A DNA stretch of 64,000 bases from Roseburia sp. (GCA_023664265.1 JAMPFV010000003.1:1-64000), one strand, 5' to 3'. Positions 7,903-17,061 are shown, numbered from the stretch's first letter. Program-made: numbers and translations. Notes: generated by a model from the sequence alone, not told the origin.

Positions 7903-9117
7903 ATGTTATTAAGAGAGCACTTGAAGGAACACAACAAAGATGAATTATTGTTTTTGGCAAGGGGGCTTGAGCTGCAAAAGTGCTCAATCCTTCGCAAGCA
8001 GGCGTTGATTGACAGAATCGCCGAAGCCTTTTGTACGGAGGAAATGCTGCGAATCAGACTAAGCTGTCTGACAAAGGAGCAGATGGATATTTTTCGGAGG
8101 GCGTGCGCCGCGCCGACGGATGTCTCCACGGACGAAGCGGCGGATGGCATACAGCTGTACAGATATTGGACGGGGTATTTTGAGGAGCAGGCGGACCGGT
8201 TCCACGTATTTGAGGATATAGCGGAAATTTTCGGCAGGATTGATGATGAAGCATTCCGAGAGGAACAGAGCAAAAAGGGCTGGATGGTAAAGTGTGTGCA
8301 GTTCTTTATCAATTACTATGGCATAGCGCCCGCGGAGGTGCTGAATGAGCTGTACGGGCAGAAGGTGAAGTGCACCGTGGACGAAATGATCAGGACGCTG
8401 GGGGAGATGCCCGAGGACATCGTGCTCACCCGCGTGTTTACGATGGACTGTCTGGAGATACAGGACTGCCCCGAGGGTGACCCGCTCTATTCCCCGGTCG
8501 GTCTGGCTTTATACCTGCCCCTGTTGGCGGGGAACGAATGGCGCGATTTATTGAGGAGGCAAAAGGGGAAGCCGTTTTATATTCCCTCGGCACGACAGAT
8601 TGAGGAGATCTACCAGACCGGGTATGAAGCGAGCTCGCGCACATACAAAAAGATGGAGGCCTTTTTGATGAGGGCGGCGGGTATATCCCGGAGAGAAGCG
8701 TCCGGATGGAGCCTTCGGGTGTGGACGGTCAGCTGCGAGGGAGAGGATCCGACAGAGGTAATCAGCGAAATGTCAAGTGCCGACATTGTATTTGAAAGCG
8801 AAGAGCAGGTGCGTACGCTTATGGATCTGATGATAGCGGCGTATAATAATACGCGGATGCAGGACAACAGAGGCTATAAGCCCATTGAACTGATGGCAAA
8901 AAGGCGCACGGACAGGATGCCGACGATTGTTCCCGGAAGCTCCTTTGCGGCCTCCCTGCTGAGAGATGCGGAGCCGCAGTTGAAAGAGATGGGGATACCG
9001 GTTGACTTGGAGGGAGATACGACCGAATCGGGAAAGAAGGTTTATCCGAACGATCCGTGTCCCTGCGGCTCCGGGAAAAAATATAAAAAATGCTGTGGAA
9101 GAAACAGGGGGAAATAG
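7903..9117 (+). CDS. SEC-C motif protein with SAP/Rho-N-like start
   Basis: The last residues carry a complete SEC-C zinc motif, DPCPCGSGKKYKKCCG, as found at the C-terminus of SecA and in many uncharacterised bacterial proteins. The first 45 residues (REHLKEHNKDELLFLARGL and following) look like the small helical SAP or Rho-N fold, which suggests nucleic-acid binding. The roughly 300 residues between are helical and I cannot name them. A GAAGGAG site precedes the ATG. tadA follows after 34 bases and may be co-transcribed. Function is unknown; the zinc motif is certain, the SAP-like part is a guess from pattern. Confidence 0.8.
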   Translation: MLLREHLKEHNKDELLFLARGLELQKCSILRKQALIDRIAEAFCTEEMLRIRLSCLTKEQMDIFRRACAAPTDVSTDEAADGIQLYRYWTGYFEEQADRFHVFEDIAEIFGRIDDEAFREEQSKKGWMVKCVQFFINYYGIAPAEVLNELYGQKVKCTVDEMIRTLGEMPEDIVLTRVFTMDCLEIQDCPEGDPLYSPVGLALYLPLLAGNEWRDLLRRQKGKPFYIPSARQIEEIYQTGYEASSRTYKKMEAFLMRAAGISRREASGWSLRVWTVSCEGEDPTEVISEMSSADIVFESEEQVRTLMDLMIAAYNNTRMQDNRGYKPIELMAKRRTDRMPTIVPGSSFAASLLRDAEPQLKEMGIPVDLEGDTTESGKKVYPNDPCPCGSGKKYKKCCGRNRGK

Positions 9118-9151
9118 GATCCGATTTTACCGGACAGGCGGGAGTGACACA

Positions 9152-9649
9152 ATGCAAAATGTGGATGAGAAATACATGCGCGAGGCCATCCGGCAGGCGA
9201 AAAAGGCTTATGTGCTCGGCGAGGTGCCGATCGGCTGCGTGATCGTGCATGAAGGGAAAATAATCGGGCGCGGCTACAATCGCCGGAATACGGATAAGAG
9301 TACACTCTCCCATGCGGAGATTACCGCGATTAAGAAGGCAAGCAGGGTTATCGGAGATTGGAGGCTGGAAGAGTGTACACTATATGTTACGCTGGAGCCG
9401 TGCCAAATGTGCGCGGGTGCGATTGTCCAGGCGAGAATTTCCAAGGTTGTAATGGGCTGTATGAACCCCAAGGCAGGCTGCGCGGGCTCGATTCTGAATA
9501 TTTTGGAGATGCCCGAATTTAACCATCAGGTGGAGACGGTGCGCGGCGTCTTGGAAAAGGAGTGCGCGGATATGCTCAAGGCCTTTTTCAAAGAGCTGCG
9601 CATTCGCAATAAGTCGGAAAAAGTATTGAAAAAAGAAAGTTACGGATAG
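9152..9649 (+). CDS. tadA: tRNA adenosine(34) deaminase TadA
   Basis: This enzyme converts A34 to inosine in the anticodon of tRNA-Arg(ACG). The zinc deaminase signature is complete: HAE near residue 52, with the catalytic glutamate, and PCQMCAGA near residue 82. The flanking segments GEVPIGCVIV and ARISKVVMG are typical of TadA rather than of free cytidine deaminases. I chose the ATG with GGGAG about 8 bases upstream; an earlier in-frame start would overlap the SEC-C gene and adds nothing conserved. The 165-aa length fits the family. Confidence 0.95.
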   Translation: MQNVDEKYMREAIRQAKKAYVLGEVPIGCVIVHEGKIIGRGYNRRNTDKSTLSHAEITAIKKASRVIGDWRLEECTLYVTLEPCQMCAGAIVQARISKVVMGCMNPKAGCAGSILNILEMPEFNHQVETVRGVLEKECADMLKAFFKELRIRNKSEKVLKKESYG

Positions 9650-9711
9650 GCAAAGGGATAAAAGGTGTGGTACAATAGTGCTGTCAGAGCCGGCGGGAGG
9701 AGGAGTTTGGG

Positions 9712-10662
9712 ATGGACGAGATAGCAGTATTGATTCCGTGCTATAATGAGAGTAAGACGGTGGAAAAGGTGGTGCGCGATTTCCGCGCGGCGCTCCCGAA
9801 CGCCGTGATATATGTGTACGACAATAACTCGACGGACGGCACGGACGAGCTTGCGCGCCGCGCGGGCGCGGTGGTGCGCTACGAATATCAACAGGGAAAG
9901 GGCAACGTTATCCGGCGGATGTTCCGGGAGATTGACGCCAAGTGCTATATTATGACGGACGGCGACGATACCTATCCCGCCGATGAGGCGCCGAAGCTGT
10001 GCGAGGCGGTTTTGGAGCGCGGCGCGGATATGGTGGTGGGAGACAGGCTTTCCTCCTCGTATTTTGAGGAGAACAAGCGGCCGTTCCACAACTTTGGAAA
10101 TTCGTTGGTTCGGGGCGCGATCAACAGTATTTTCAAGAGCAATATCCGCGATATTATGACGGGCTACCGGGCGTTCAGCTACCAGTTTGTGAAGTCCTTT
10201 CCCGTGCTGTCGAAAGGCTTTGAGATAGAGACGGAGATGAGCATTCACGCGATTGACAGGAATATGCGGGTGGAGAATGTGATCATTCAGTATCGGGACA
10301 GGCCGGAGGGGAGCGTCTCCAAGCTCAACACCTATTCGGACGGCATTAAGGTGCTCTGGACGATTGCGAAGATGTACAGGAATTATAAGCCGATGGGATT
10401 TTTCCTGTTGATCAGCACGGTGCTGGCGGTGATTTCCACGGCGTTTCTGATACCGGTGCTCGGGGAGTTTTTTGACACCGGTCTGGTGGCGCGGTTCCCG
10501 ACGCTGATTGTGTGCGGCTTTGTGTATGTGGCGGCAATCCAGTCCTTTTTTGCGGGCCTCATGCTGTCCACGATGCGCCAGAAAAATTTGCAGGATTTTG
10601 AGCTGAATCTGATTCTGCTGGAGAGAGAACGGAAGAAGAGCGAAGACAAGCAAGATGAATGA
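9712..10662 (+). CDS. Family 2 glycosyltransferase with C-terminal membrane helices
   Basis: The N-terminal 230 residues are a GT-A fold of the polyprenyl-phosphate mannosyl/glucosyltransferase type: AVLIPCYNESKTVEKVV, then VYDNNSTDGTDE, and the metal-binding DGDDTYPADE. Two hydrophobic helices near residues 228-250 and 262-285 anchor it in the membrane. Enzymes of this type move a sugar from a nucleotide donor to undecaprenyl phosphate for later use outside the cell. The start follows GGGAGGAGG. The gene overlaps the following exonuclease gene by eight bases, so they share a transcript, but no functional link between them is evident. The sugar is unknown. Confidence 0.88.
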   Translation: MDEIAVLIPCYNESKTVEKVVRDFRAALPNAVIYVYDNNSTDGTDELARRAGAVVRYEYQQGKGNVIRRMFREIDAKCYIMTDGDDTYPADEAPKLCEAVLERGADMVVGDRLSSSYFEENKRPFHNFGNSLVRGAINSIFKSNIRDIMTGYRAFSYQFVKSFPVLSKGFEIETEMSIHAIDRNMRVENVIIQYRDRPEGSVSKLNTYSDGIKVLWTIAKMYRNYKPMGFFLLISTVLAVISTAFLIPVLGEFFDTGLVARFPTLIVCGFVYVAAIQSFFAGLMLSTMRQKNLQDFELNLILLERERKKSEDKQDE

Positions 10663-11419
10663 TGTGCGAGAGAATTATGTGGTGTTTGACATCGAGACCA
10701 CGGGACTGAGTCCCAAGTACGAGAAGATTATCGAGATTGGCGCGGCCAGAATCGCGGACGGGGAGGTGGCGGACACCTTTTCAACCTTTGTCAATCCGGG
10801 GAAGAGCCTGCCGCCGCGGATCGTGGAGCTCACCGGAATAACCGACATAGATGTCATAAATGCGCCCTATATCGAGGAGATATTTGACGCGTTTGTCAGT
10901 TTTGCCGGGGACGATGTTTTGCTCGGACACAATCTGCTGTTTGACTATTCCTTTGTCAAGAAAGCGGCCGTGAATCAAAAGAAAACCTTTGAGAGGAAGG
11001 GAATTGACACCCTGCGAATCGCGCGCCGATTCCTGACGGATTTGGACAGCAGACGGCTGAGCGATTTGTGCGGTTATTACGGGATTTATCTGGAGGCGCA
11101 CCGGGCGCTGAATGACGCGATTGCGACGCATATGCTCTACCGGCGGCTTGTAGCGGACTTCTATGAGAAGGAGCCGGAGACTTTCCTGCCGCGGGAGCTG
11201 GTGTACAGCGCCAAGAAGGAAAGCCCCGTCACGCAGAAGCAGTATGAGCATGTCATCCGGCTTGCGCGGCGGTTCGGACAGCGGGTCACGGAGGAGAACG
11301 GCGGCTGTTATCTCGAGCCGGTGGCGGGGGTGACGACAGAGCGGACGGACATCGGGCGGCTGAGCAGGAACGAGGCGAGCAGACTTATTGATGGCCTGCT
11401 TGCAAATTTTGGACGATAG
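10655..11419 (+). CDS. DnaQ-family 3'-5' exonuclease (DEDDh)
   Basis: The three exonuclease motifs are present: VVFDIETTGL with the metal-binding Asp and Glu near residue 11, GHNLLFDYSF near residue 89, and HRALNDA near residue 150 with the DEDDh histidine and last aspartate. This is a stand-alone exonuclease resembling the PolC or DNA polymerase III epsilon domain. The last 65 residues are an extra basic segment (QKQYEHVIRLARRFGQ) outside the catalytic fold. The start overlaps the glycosyltransferase stop. The 3' end overlaps a convergent gene by 35 bases. It may have a proofreading or repair role. Confidence 0.9.
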   Translation: MNDVRENYVVFDIETTGLSPKYEKIIEIGAARIADGEVADTFSTFVNPGKSLPPRIVELTGITDIDVINAPYIEEIFDAFVSFAGDDVLLGHNLLFDYSFVKKAAVNQKKTFERKGIDTLRIARRFLTDLDSRRLSDLCGYYGIYLEAHRALNDAIATHMLYRRLVADFYEKEPETFLPRELVYSAKKESPVTQKQYEHVIRLARRFGQRVTEENGGCYLEPVAGVTTERTDIGRLSRNEASRLIDGLLANFGR

Positions 11420-11987
11420 TGTCCTTCGTCAGGGAACGCAGAGATTGGGCGCTGCGTATCAGCCCGTCGATTTTCTCCGGAGTGCCGTATTGGGCGTAGA
11501 GCTCGGAGAGCAGATAGTAGGATTTGCCGACGTCCGTTCCCGTTGACACGGCAAACTCCAGCGTCCGGATGGCAAGCGTGTCGTTGCCGTTCGCGTGGAG
11601 CTTTTCGGCGAGCCGCTGCAGGAGCGTGACCAAATTGGTGTAATGAAAATCGTATTCGCTTAATATAGTAATATTAGCGGTTCCGTATTGCAGCTTGAGG
11701 TCGGTGTTGCTAAGCCCCGTGAGATTGACGATTTTATACGCGGACAGGCTCTTGAGGTCCTCAAGGTCGCAGCGTATCGCCTCCGTCATGTTCTCGGGCG
11801 ACATGGAGAGGATATCGTCGGGAATGGTAATATAATCCAGCGCGTCAAGGGATTTCCTGCGCGTATAGTTGGCCTTGGCCTCGCGCTCCCAAAAGCTTTG
11901 CTCGGCTTTGGCCTCCCGGCTGTTTTCGCGTTTGAGCTTTAGTGAAATTATTCCTGCGAAGATTATTGAAATAATTATGAATTTCAT
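11385..11987 (-). CDS. Membrane-anchored helical (TPR-like) protein of unknown function
   Basis: The chosen ATG follows AAAGGAT on the reverse strand and gives MKFIIISIIFAGIIS, a single N-terminal membrane helix or uncleaved signal. A charged linker follows, then about 150 mostly helical residues. The end (AIRTLEFAVSTGTDVGKSYY, then LLSELYAQYG) has the spacing of a TPR-like helical repeat. A longer frame upstream has no binding site and covers the divergent small gene, so I reject it. The start codon lies inside the promoter of the divergent 33-residue gene. The 3' end overlaps the exonuclease gene. Family not recognised. Confidence 0.72.
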   Translation of the reverse strand: MKFIIISIIFAGIISLKLKRENSREAKAEQSFWEREAKANYTRRKSLDALDYITIPDDILSMSPENMTEAIRCDLEDLKSLSAYKIVNLTGLSNTDLKLQYGTANITILSEYDFHYTNLVTLLQRLAEKLHANGNDTLAIRTLEFAVSTGTDVGKSYYLLSELYAQYGTPEKIDGLIRSAQSLRSLTKDTIVQNLQAGHQ

Positions 11988-11994
11988 ATATAAT
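11966..11994 (+). promoter_or_regulatory. Sigma-A-type promoter of the 33-aa membrane peptide gene
   Basis: TTGAAA, 17 bases, TATAAT. It lies across the start codon of the divergent minus-strand gene, so transcription of the two is likely to interfere. Confidence 0.6.
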
Positions 11995-12048
11995 ATCCTT
12001 TCAGATAAAATTGTGTACGATGGGTATAAAGGAGGCGCGCAACACATA

Positions 12049-12150
12049 ATGAATTTTAACAATAAAAAGACACAGCGTAAAATTGCGGCTGCCATAGCCA
12101 TTCTTCTGGTGTTGGCGATGGTGGTGCCGATGGTTTTGAGCCTTGTATGA
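12049..12150 (+). CDS. Small single-helix membrane protein (33 aa)
   Basis: A GGAGG lies 15-19 bases before the ATG and a good promoter lies upstream. The peptide starts with a basic head, MNFNNKKTQRK, and continues with a hydrophobic helix rich in Ala, Val, Leu and Met that ends at its C-terminus. This is the shape of a small membrane protein with the basic end inside. I do not know a function. The VanW-family gene starts 68 bases later. The good promoter, ribosome site and clean topology support it being real despite its size. Confidence 0.6.
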   Translation: MNFNNKKTQRKIAAAIAILLVLAMVVPMVLSLV

Positions 12151-12218
12151 TAATCATACAACAGCAGACGGGACGATTGCAACTGGTTTGTATTTATAAG
12201 TGAGGAGAGAAAGGGATT

Positions 12219-13778
12219 ATGAAAGCGATGAGAAAGAGAGCAGGTCTGTTATTGATGAGTCTGGCGCTGGCGCTTCTTGCGGGCGTCGTATGGGGCGGCG
12301 CGACGGCGGAGGCGAAGTCCGACGACAATGTTATTCTGGAGGGAATCTACATGGGGGAGATTGATTTGTCCGGAATGACGGCTGACGAGGCCAAGGCGGC
12401 CGTCAATGCCTTTGTGGAGCAGTTGAAGCTCAAGAACATTACCTTTGGCGCGGTGGACGGACACTATATCGCGACGACCGTTGCGGAACTCGGCGTGAGC
12501 TGGGTGAATCAGGGGGATATCGACGCGGCGGCCGCCCTTGGGAAAACAGGCAATATCGTGAAGCGCTACAAGGCGATAGAGGACCTCAAGCATGGAAATA
12601 AGGTGTATGACTTGCAGCTGGCCTTTGACCCCGCGGTGCTGCGGGCTTTCCTGGAGGAGCAGTGCACGGAGTATGACGTTGCGGCCGTCAACGCGGCGCT
12701 TAGCCTTGCGGACGGGGTCTTTACGGTCACGGAGGGACAGAGCGGTCAGCGCGTGAACATAGATGCGTCCCTGAACAGGACGGTTGAATTTCTGACAAAC
12801 GAATGGAATTATCAGGACGCCTCCATTGACTTGATAATCGACGTGGAGGAGCCTAAAGGAAACGCGGAGGAGCTGGCGCAGGTAAAGGATGTGTTGGGGA
12901 CGTTTACGACAAGCTATTCGAGCAGCGGTGCTTCGAGAAGCGCGAATGTGGAGAACGGCTGCCGTCTGATAAACGGGACGCTGCTCTATCCGGGCGAGGA
13001 GTTTTCCACATACAATACCATCAAGCCCTTTACACAGGCAAACGGCTATTATCCGGCGGGATCCTATCTCAACGGCAAGGTGGTTGACAGCATCGGCGGC
13101 GGTATCTGCCAAGTATCGACGACTCTTTACAACGCGGTGCTCCTGTCCGAGCTGGAGGTTGTGGAGCGCAACAATCATTCCATGATCGTCACCTATGTCG
13201 AGCCTTCCATGGACGCGGCGATATCCGAGTCGGCGGGGAAGGACTTCCGGTTTGTCAATAACTACGAGTATCCGATTTACATTGAGGGCCATACGGCGGG
13301 AAAGAAGATTACTTTTACAATCTACGGCGTGGAGACCAGAGATCCGGGACACAAGGTATACTATAAGAGTGAGGTGCTCTCCACGACACAGCCGGACCAT
13401 GAGGAGATTATCGCGGACGGCGGACAGGGCATCGGCTATATCAATGTGCAGTCCGCGCATATCGGACACAAGGCGCAGCTCTGGAGAATTATAGAGGAGA
13501 ACGGTGTTGAGGTGAGCCGCGAGGTCATCAACAGCAGCAGCTATCTGGCGGCGCCCAGAACTGCGACGGTGGGCGTAAACACGAGCAATCCGGAGTACGC
13601 AAGCCGCATTCAGGCCGCAATCGCGTCAGGCAGCATTGACAATTGCAAGGCGGAGGCCGCGGCAATCAAGGCGGAGATGGCGGCGGCAGCGCAGCAGCAG
13701 GCAGATCAGGAGGCGTATAACCAGGCGCTTTTGGAGCAGCAACAGCAGGCGTTGGAGCAGCAGCAGGCCGCGCAATAG
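12219..13778 (+). CDS. Secreted VanW-family protein
   Basis: A signal peptide (MKAMRKRAGLLLMSLALALL, cleavage near residue 32) is followed by a region, about residues 40-220, like the PG_binding_4 domain that often precedes VanW. The VanW domain follows: FSTYNTIKPF, then SIGGGICQVSTTLYNAVL and ERNNHSM, about residues 225-375. The last 60 residues are Ala- and Gln-rich with long Gln runs. VanW proteins are named after a vancomycin-resistance accessory gene, but the biochemical role is not known; envelope location and peptidoglycan contact are the usual inference. No other van genes are nearby, so this is not a sign of glycopeptide resistance. Confidence 0.88.
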   Translation: MKAMRKRAGLLLMSLALALLAGVVWGGATAEAKSDDNVILEGIYMGEIDLSGMTADEAKAAVNAFVEQLKLKNITFGAVDGHYIATTVAELGVSWVNQGDIDAAAALGKTGNIVKRYKAIEDLKHGNKVYDLQLAFDPAVLRAFLEEQCTEYDVAAVNAALSLADGVFTVTEGQSGQRVNIDASLNRTVEFLTNEWNYQDASIDLIIDVEEPKGNAEELAQVKDVLGTFTTSYSSSGASRSANVENGCRLINGTLLYPGEEFSTYNTIKPFTQANGYYPAGSYLNGKVVDSIGGGICQVSTTLYNAVLLSELEVVERNNHSMIVTYVEPSMDAAISESAGKDFRFVNNYEYPIYIEGHTAGKKITFTIYGVETRDPGHKVYYKSEVLSTTQPDHEEIIADGGQGIGYINVQSAHIGHKAQLWRIIEENGVEVSREVINSSSYLAAPRTATVGVNTSNPEYASRIQAAIASGSIDNCKAEAAAIKAEMAAAAQQQADQEAYNQALLEQQQQALEQQQAAQ

Positions 13779-13803
13779 AGAGGTACGAAGGAGCGTTTCG
13801 ACA

Positions 13804-14802
13804 ATGAATTGCGGAAGGTTGACGGAGAGCGTCTATGAGCGCTCGGTGGTCAAGGTAATGAGAACTGCTTCAGAGAAGAGCAGAGAGCTTTACAATAGCG
13901 CAGCGCCGGAGGCAGACTGCGCTGTTTTTCCGTGTTCCGGCGCGGGCGGAGGACTGCTTGTGAGTGGTCAGGCATCGGCCTGCGGGTATGAGGAGGAGGT
14001 CGCGCTTTTTGCGTTTACGGCCGCCGCCAACAACGCGGTCGCGGCTGTATCCGGCGCGGTCTCGGATGCCTACGCCAATCTGACGCTGACGGTGCCGGAA
14101 CGGCTGCGCGAGATCAAGGTGCGGCGGATGCTTGAGCGGGCGGCCCGCGAGGCGGAGGCAGTGCACATCCCGATTTTGAGTGTCAATGTACAGGCGCTGC
14201 CCTGCGTGGAGGAGCCTGTCGCAAGCTGTGTCGTGAGTGCGCGCGCGGATTCCGGCGGGTTTCGGGGCGCGGGCGTGGACGAGGATATTGTGATGACCAA
14301 GTGGATTGGATTGGAAGGCACGGCGCTGCTTGCGCGGCGGCATTATGACGCGCTCTGCGGGCGGTATCCCGCGGATCTTGTGGAGACGGCTTGCGGCTTT
14401 GAGTGGCTTTTATCCATCATTCCGGAGGCTGCGACCGCCAAAGTGTCCGACGTCAGCGCGGTGCAGGCGGTCAGAGAGGGCGGTATTTTCGGCGGACTCT
14501 GGGCGCTTGCGGCAGGCAGCGGCGTTGGACTGGTCGCAGACTTAAAGCGCATACCGGTACGGCAGGAAACGATAGAGGTATGCGAATTTTTTGATATCAA
14601 TCCGTACGAGCTCTTGGCGGGCGGAAGCCTTCTGATGACGACGCGGGACGGCGGCGGCCTTGTGGAGGCGCTTGCGGCGCAGGGGATTGCGGCTGCGGTC
14701 ATCGGCAGAACCGCCGCTGGAAATGACAGGGTTGTCAGATGCGAGGAGGAGACGCGGTTCCTGGAGCCGGCCAAGGGTGATGAACTATTCAAAATCAAAT
14801 AA
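13804..14802 (+). CDS. AIR-synthase/HypE-like protein
   Basis: The pattern fits the PurM/HypE (AIR synthase-related) superfamily. Around residue 160 is GVDEDIVMTKWIGLEGTALL, the segment that joins the N- and C-terminal domains in this group, and a C-terminal domain ends with a TAAGNDRVV-type strand. The superfamily makes phosphorylated intermediates with ATP. The classic N-terminal phosphate loop of HypE is not evident, and no hydrogenase genes are near, so a hydrogenase role is unlikely. I chose the ATG after GAAGGAG; an upstream frame into the VanW gene is not protein-like. The Lrp regulator and aminotransferase follow within 15 bases, so the three probably act in one amino-acid-related pathway. 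Confidence 0.7.
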   Translation: MNCGRLTESVYERSVVKVMRTASEKSRELYNSAAPEADCAVFPCSGAGGGLLVSGQASACGYEEEVALFAFTAAANNAVAAVSGAVSDAYANLTLTVPERLREIKVRRMLERAAREAEAVHIPILSVNVQALPCVEEPVASCVVSARADSGGFRGAGVDEDIVMTKWIGLEGTALLARRHYDALCGRYPADLVETACGFEWLLSIIPEAATAKVSDVSAVQAVREGGIFGGLWALAAGSGVGLVADLKRIPVRQETIEVCEFFDINPYELLAGGSLLMTTRDGGGLVEALAAQGIAAAVIGRTAAGNDRVVRCEEETRFLEPAKGDELFKIK

Positions 14803-14817
14803 AAGGAGATTAGAGCG

Positions 14818-15300
14818 ATGAGAGAAAAGATTTTGTCCATTATAGAGAAGAACAGCAGGATTGACCTGCGCGAGCTTGCGATTATCCTCGGCGCGGAGGA
14901 GACGGATATCGTCAACGAGATGCAGCGGATGGAGCAGGAGGGTGTGATCTGCGGCTACCACACCCTGATTGACTGGGAGAAGACGGACGTCGAGAAGGTC
15001 AATGCGCTGATTGAGGTGCGCGTCACCCCGCAGCGCGGGCACGGCTTTGACAGCATTGCGGAGCGCATTTACAAGTATCCGGAGGTACATGCGGTCTATC
15101 TGATTTCGGGCGGATACGATCTGCTTGTGAGTCTGGAGGGAAAGTCGCTCAAGGAGGTATCGAACTTTGTCTCCGACAAGCTCTCCACGCTGGATACGGT
15201 GCTCAGCACGGCGACGCATTTTATCCTGAAAAAGTATAAGGACCACGGGACCATTCTGGGCAGAAAAGAAGTGGATGAAAGGATACAGGTGACGCCATGA
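14818..15300 (+). CDS. Lrp/AsnC-family transcriptional regulator
   Basis: An N-terminal winged helix (EKILSIIEKNSRIDLRELA, then a recognition helix near residues 30-45) is followed by the RAM/ligand-binding domain (VRVTPQRGHGFDSIAERI, then VYLISGGYDLLVSLEG). Lrp-type proteins sense amino acids and regulate amino-acid metabolism. Its stop overlaps the start of the aminotransferase as ATGA, so the two are translated together and the ligand is probably an amino acid handled by that enzyme. The DNA-binding site cannot be seen here. Confidence 0.9.
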   Translation: MREKILSIIEKNSRIDLRELAIILGAEETDIVNEMQRMEQEGVICGYHTLIDWEKTDVEKVNALIEVRVTPQRGHGFDSIAERIYKYPEVHAVYLISGGYDLLVSLEGKSLKEVSNFVSDKLSTLDTVLSTATHFILKKYKDHGTILGRKEVDERIQVTP

Positions 15301-16466
15301 GAAATCCTTTATCAAAGACTATTGTAGAGATTAAGCCTTCGGGCATTCGGAAATTTTTTGACATTGTGAGCGAGATGAAGGACGCGATATCGCTGGGTGT
15401 GGGAGAGCCTGATTTTGAGACGCCGTGGCATATCCGCGACGAGGGCATCTACTCGCTGGAGAGAGGGCGCACCTTCTATACCTCCAACGCGGGGCTGATA
15501 GAGCTGCGCGAGGAGATTGGAAAGTATTTAAAGAGGCGGTACGATATCAGCTATGACGCGAAGACGGAGATGCTGGTCACGGTCGGCGGCTCCGAGGCGA
15601 TCGACATTGCGCTGCGCGCGATGGTTGACCCGGGCGACGAGGTGCTGATACCGCAGCCGAGCTATGTGTCCTATGAGCCGTGCGCGGTGCTTGCGGGCGC
15701 GAAGCCGGTGATTATCGAGCTGAAGCATGAGAACCAATTCCGCCTGACGGCGCAGGAGCTGGAGGACGCGATTACGGATAAGACGAAGATCCTGATTCTC
15801 CCGTTCCCCAACAATCCGACGGGCGCCATTATGGAGCGGAAGGATTTGGAGGCGATTGCCGAGGTCATTTTAAAGCATGATCTGTTTGTGATATCGGATG
15901 AGATTTATGCGGAGCTGTGCTACGCGGAGAAGCATGTGTCCATTGTGAATATCGACGGGATGTGGGAGCGCACGATTCTGATCAACGGCTTTTCAAAGTC
16001 GCATGCGATGACGGGCTGGCGGCTTGGCTATGCGTGCGGGCCGAAGGAGATTATCGAGCAGATGTACAAAATCCATCAGTTCTGTATCATGTGTGCGCCG
16101 ACGACTTCCCAGTATGCGGCGATTGACGCGCTCAAGAACGGCGATGCGGACGTACAGATGATGCGTGAGGCGTACAATCAGCGGCGCCGTTATTTAGTCC
16201 ATGCGTTTCAGGAGATGAAGCTCGAGTGCTTTGAGCCGTTCGGGGCGTTCTATATCTTCCCGTGCATCAAAGAGTTTGGAATGACAAGCGACGAGTTTGC
16301 GACGCGCTTTCTGAACGAGGAGAAGGTTGCGGTGGTGCCCGGGACGGCGTTTGGCGGCTGCGGAGAGGGCTTTATCCGTATCTCCTACGCGTACTCTCTC
16401 GAGAAGCTCAAAATCGCGATGGAGAAGCTGGAGCGCTTTGTCAACAGGCTGCGCGCGGAGCGGTAG
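15297..16466 (+). CDS. PLP-dependent class I/II aminotransferase
   Basis: A fold-type I aminotransferase of the aspartate/aromatic group. The PLP lysine is in NGFSKSHAMTGWRLGY near residue 235, with the following arginine for the substrate carboxylate. Earlier motifs are GVGEPDF, VTVGGSEAID and LPFPNNPTGAI, and the C-terminal FIRISYA contains the second carboxylate-binding arginine. The 389-aa length is standard. It is coupled to the Lrp regulator by a 4-base overlap. The exact amino acid cannot be told from sequence. Confidence 0.92.
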   Translation: MRNPLSKTIVEIKPSGIRKFFDIVSEMKDAISLGVGEPDFETPWHIRDEGIYSLERGRTFYTSNAGLIELREEIGKYLKRRYDISYDAKTEMLVTVGGSEAIDIALRAMVDPGDEVLIPQPSYVSYEPCAVLAGAKPVIIELKHENQFRLTAQELEDAITDKTKILILPFPNNPTGAIMERKDLEAIAEVILKHDLFVISDEIYAELCYAEKHVSIVNIDGMWERTILINGFSKSHAMTGWRLGYACGPKEIIEQMYKIHQFCIMCAPTTSQYAAIDALKNGDADVQMMREAYNQRRRYLVHAFQEMKLECFEPFGAFYIFPCIKEFGMTSDEFATRFLNEEKVAVVPGTAFGGCGEGFIRISYAYSLEKLKIAMEKLERFVNRLRAER

Positions 16467-16505
16467 AAGAAGCCGCGGCGGCGCGGAAAAAGGGAGGAAC
16501 AGGGA

Positions 16506-17012
16506 ATGCATATTGTCCTGTACCAGCCGGAGATACCGGCAAACACCGGAAATATCGGAAGGACCTGCGTCGCGACCGGAACGGCGCTGCACCTGATAGA
16601 ACCGCTCGGCTTTCGGCTGACGGGGAAGGAGCTGCGCCGCGCGGGCATGGACTATTGGGAGCACTTGGATGTGCGCAGGTATATGAACTTTGAGGAGTTT
16701 GCGGAGAAAAATCCGGTGGGGAATCCGAATGCAAGGATTTGGATGGCGACGACAAAGGCGCGGAGGGTCTATACGCAGGCGGACTTCAGGCTGGACGATT
16801 ATATTATGTTCGGCAGGGAGAGCGCAGGGATTCCGGAGGAGCTGTTGGTCGGCCATGAGGAGACGTGTATTCGGATTCCGATGCTCGATAAGATACGGAG
16901 CCTGAATCTCTCCAACAGCGTGAGCATTGTGCTGTACGAGGCCCTGCGGCAGCAGGACTTTGCGGGGCTGCGGCCGGAGGGAGAGCTGCATCGGCTGCGG
17001 TGGGGAGAGTAG
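16506..17012 (+). CDS. trmL: tRNA (cytidine/uridine-2'-O-)-methyltransferase TrmL
   Basis: A SPOUT methyltransferase that methylates the ribose of nucleotide 34 in certain leucine tRNAs using S-adenosylmethionine. The start MHIVLYQPEIPANTGNIGRT and the knot motifs MFGRESAGIPEEL and IPMLDKIRSLNLSNSVSI are the conserved TrmL/YibK blocks. The 168-aa length is that of the minimal catalytic domain. It begins 39 bases after the aminotransferase and has its own GGGAGGAA site. Confidence 0.95.
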   Translation: MHIVLYQPEIPANTGNIGRTCVATGTALHLIEPLGFRLTGKELRRAGMDYWEHLDVRRYMNFEEFAEKNPVGNPNARIWMATTKARRVYTQADFRLDDYIMFGRESAGIPEELLVGHEETCIRIPMLDKIRSLNLSNSVSIVLYEALRQQDFAGLRPEGELHRLRWGE

Positions 17013-17061
17013 AGGGCTTTCGGGCGGTGCCGGAAGCCTGTGACAGAGGAGGAGAAGCTGC

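Noticed and set aside
12219-13778. Vancomycin-resistance cluster because of the VanW-family gene
   Set aside because: No vanA/H/X/S/R-like genes are present; VanW-family proteins are widespread in ordinary Clostridia.
13804-14802. Hydrogenase maturation role for the HypE-like gene
   Set aside because: No hyp or hydrogenase genes are nearby and the context is amino-acid metabolism.
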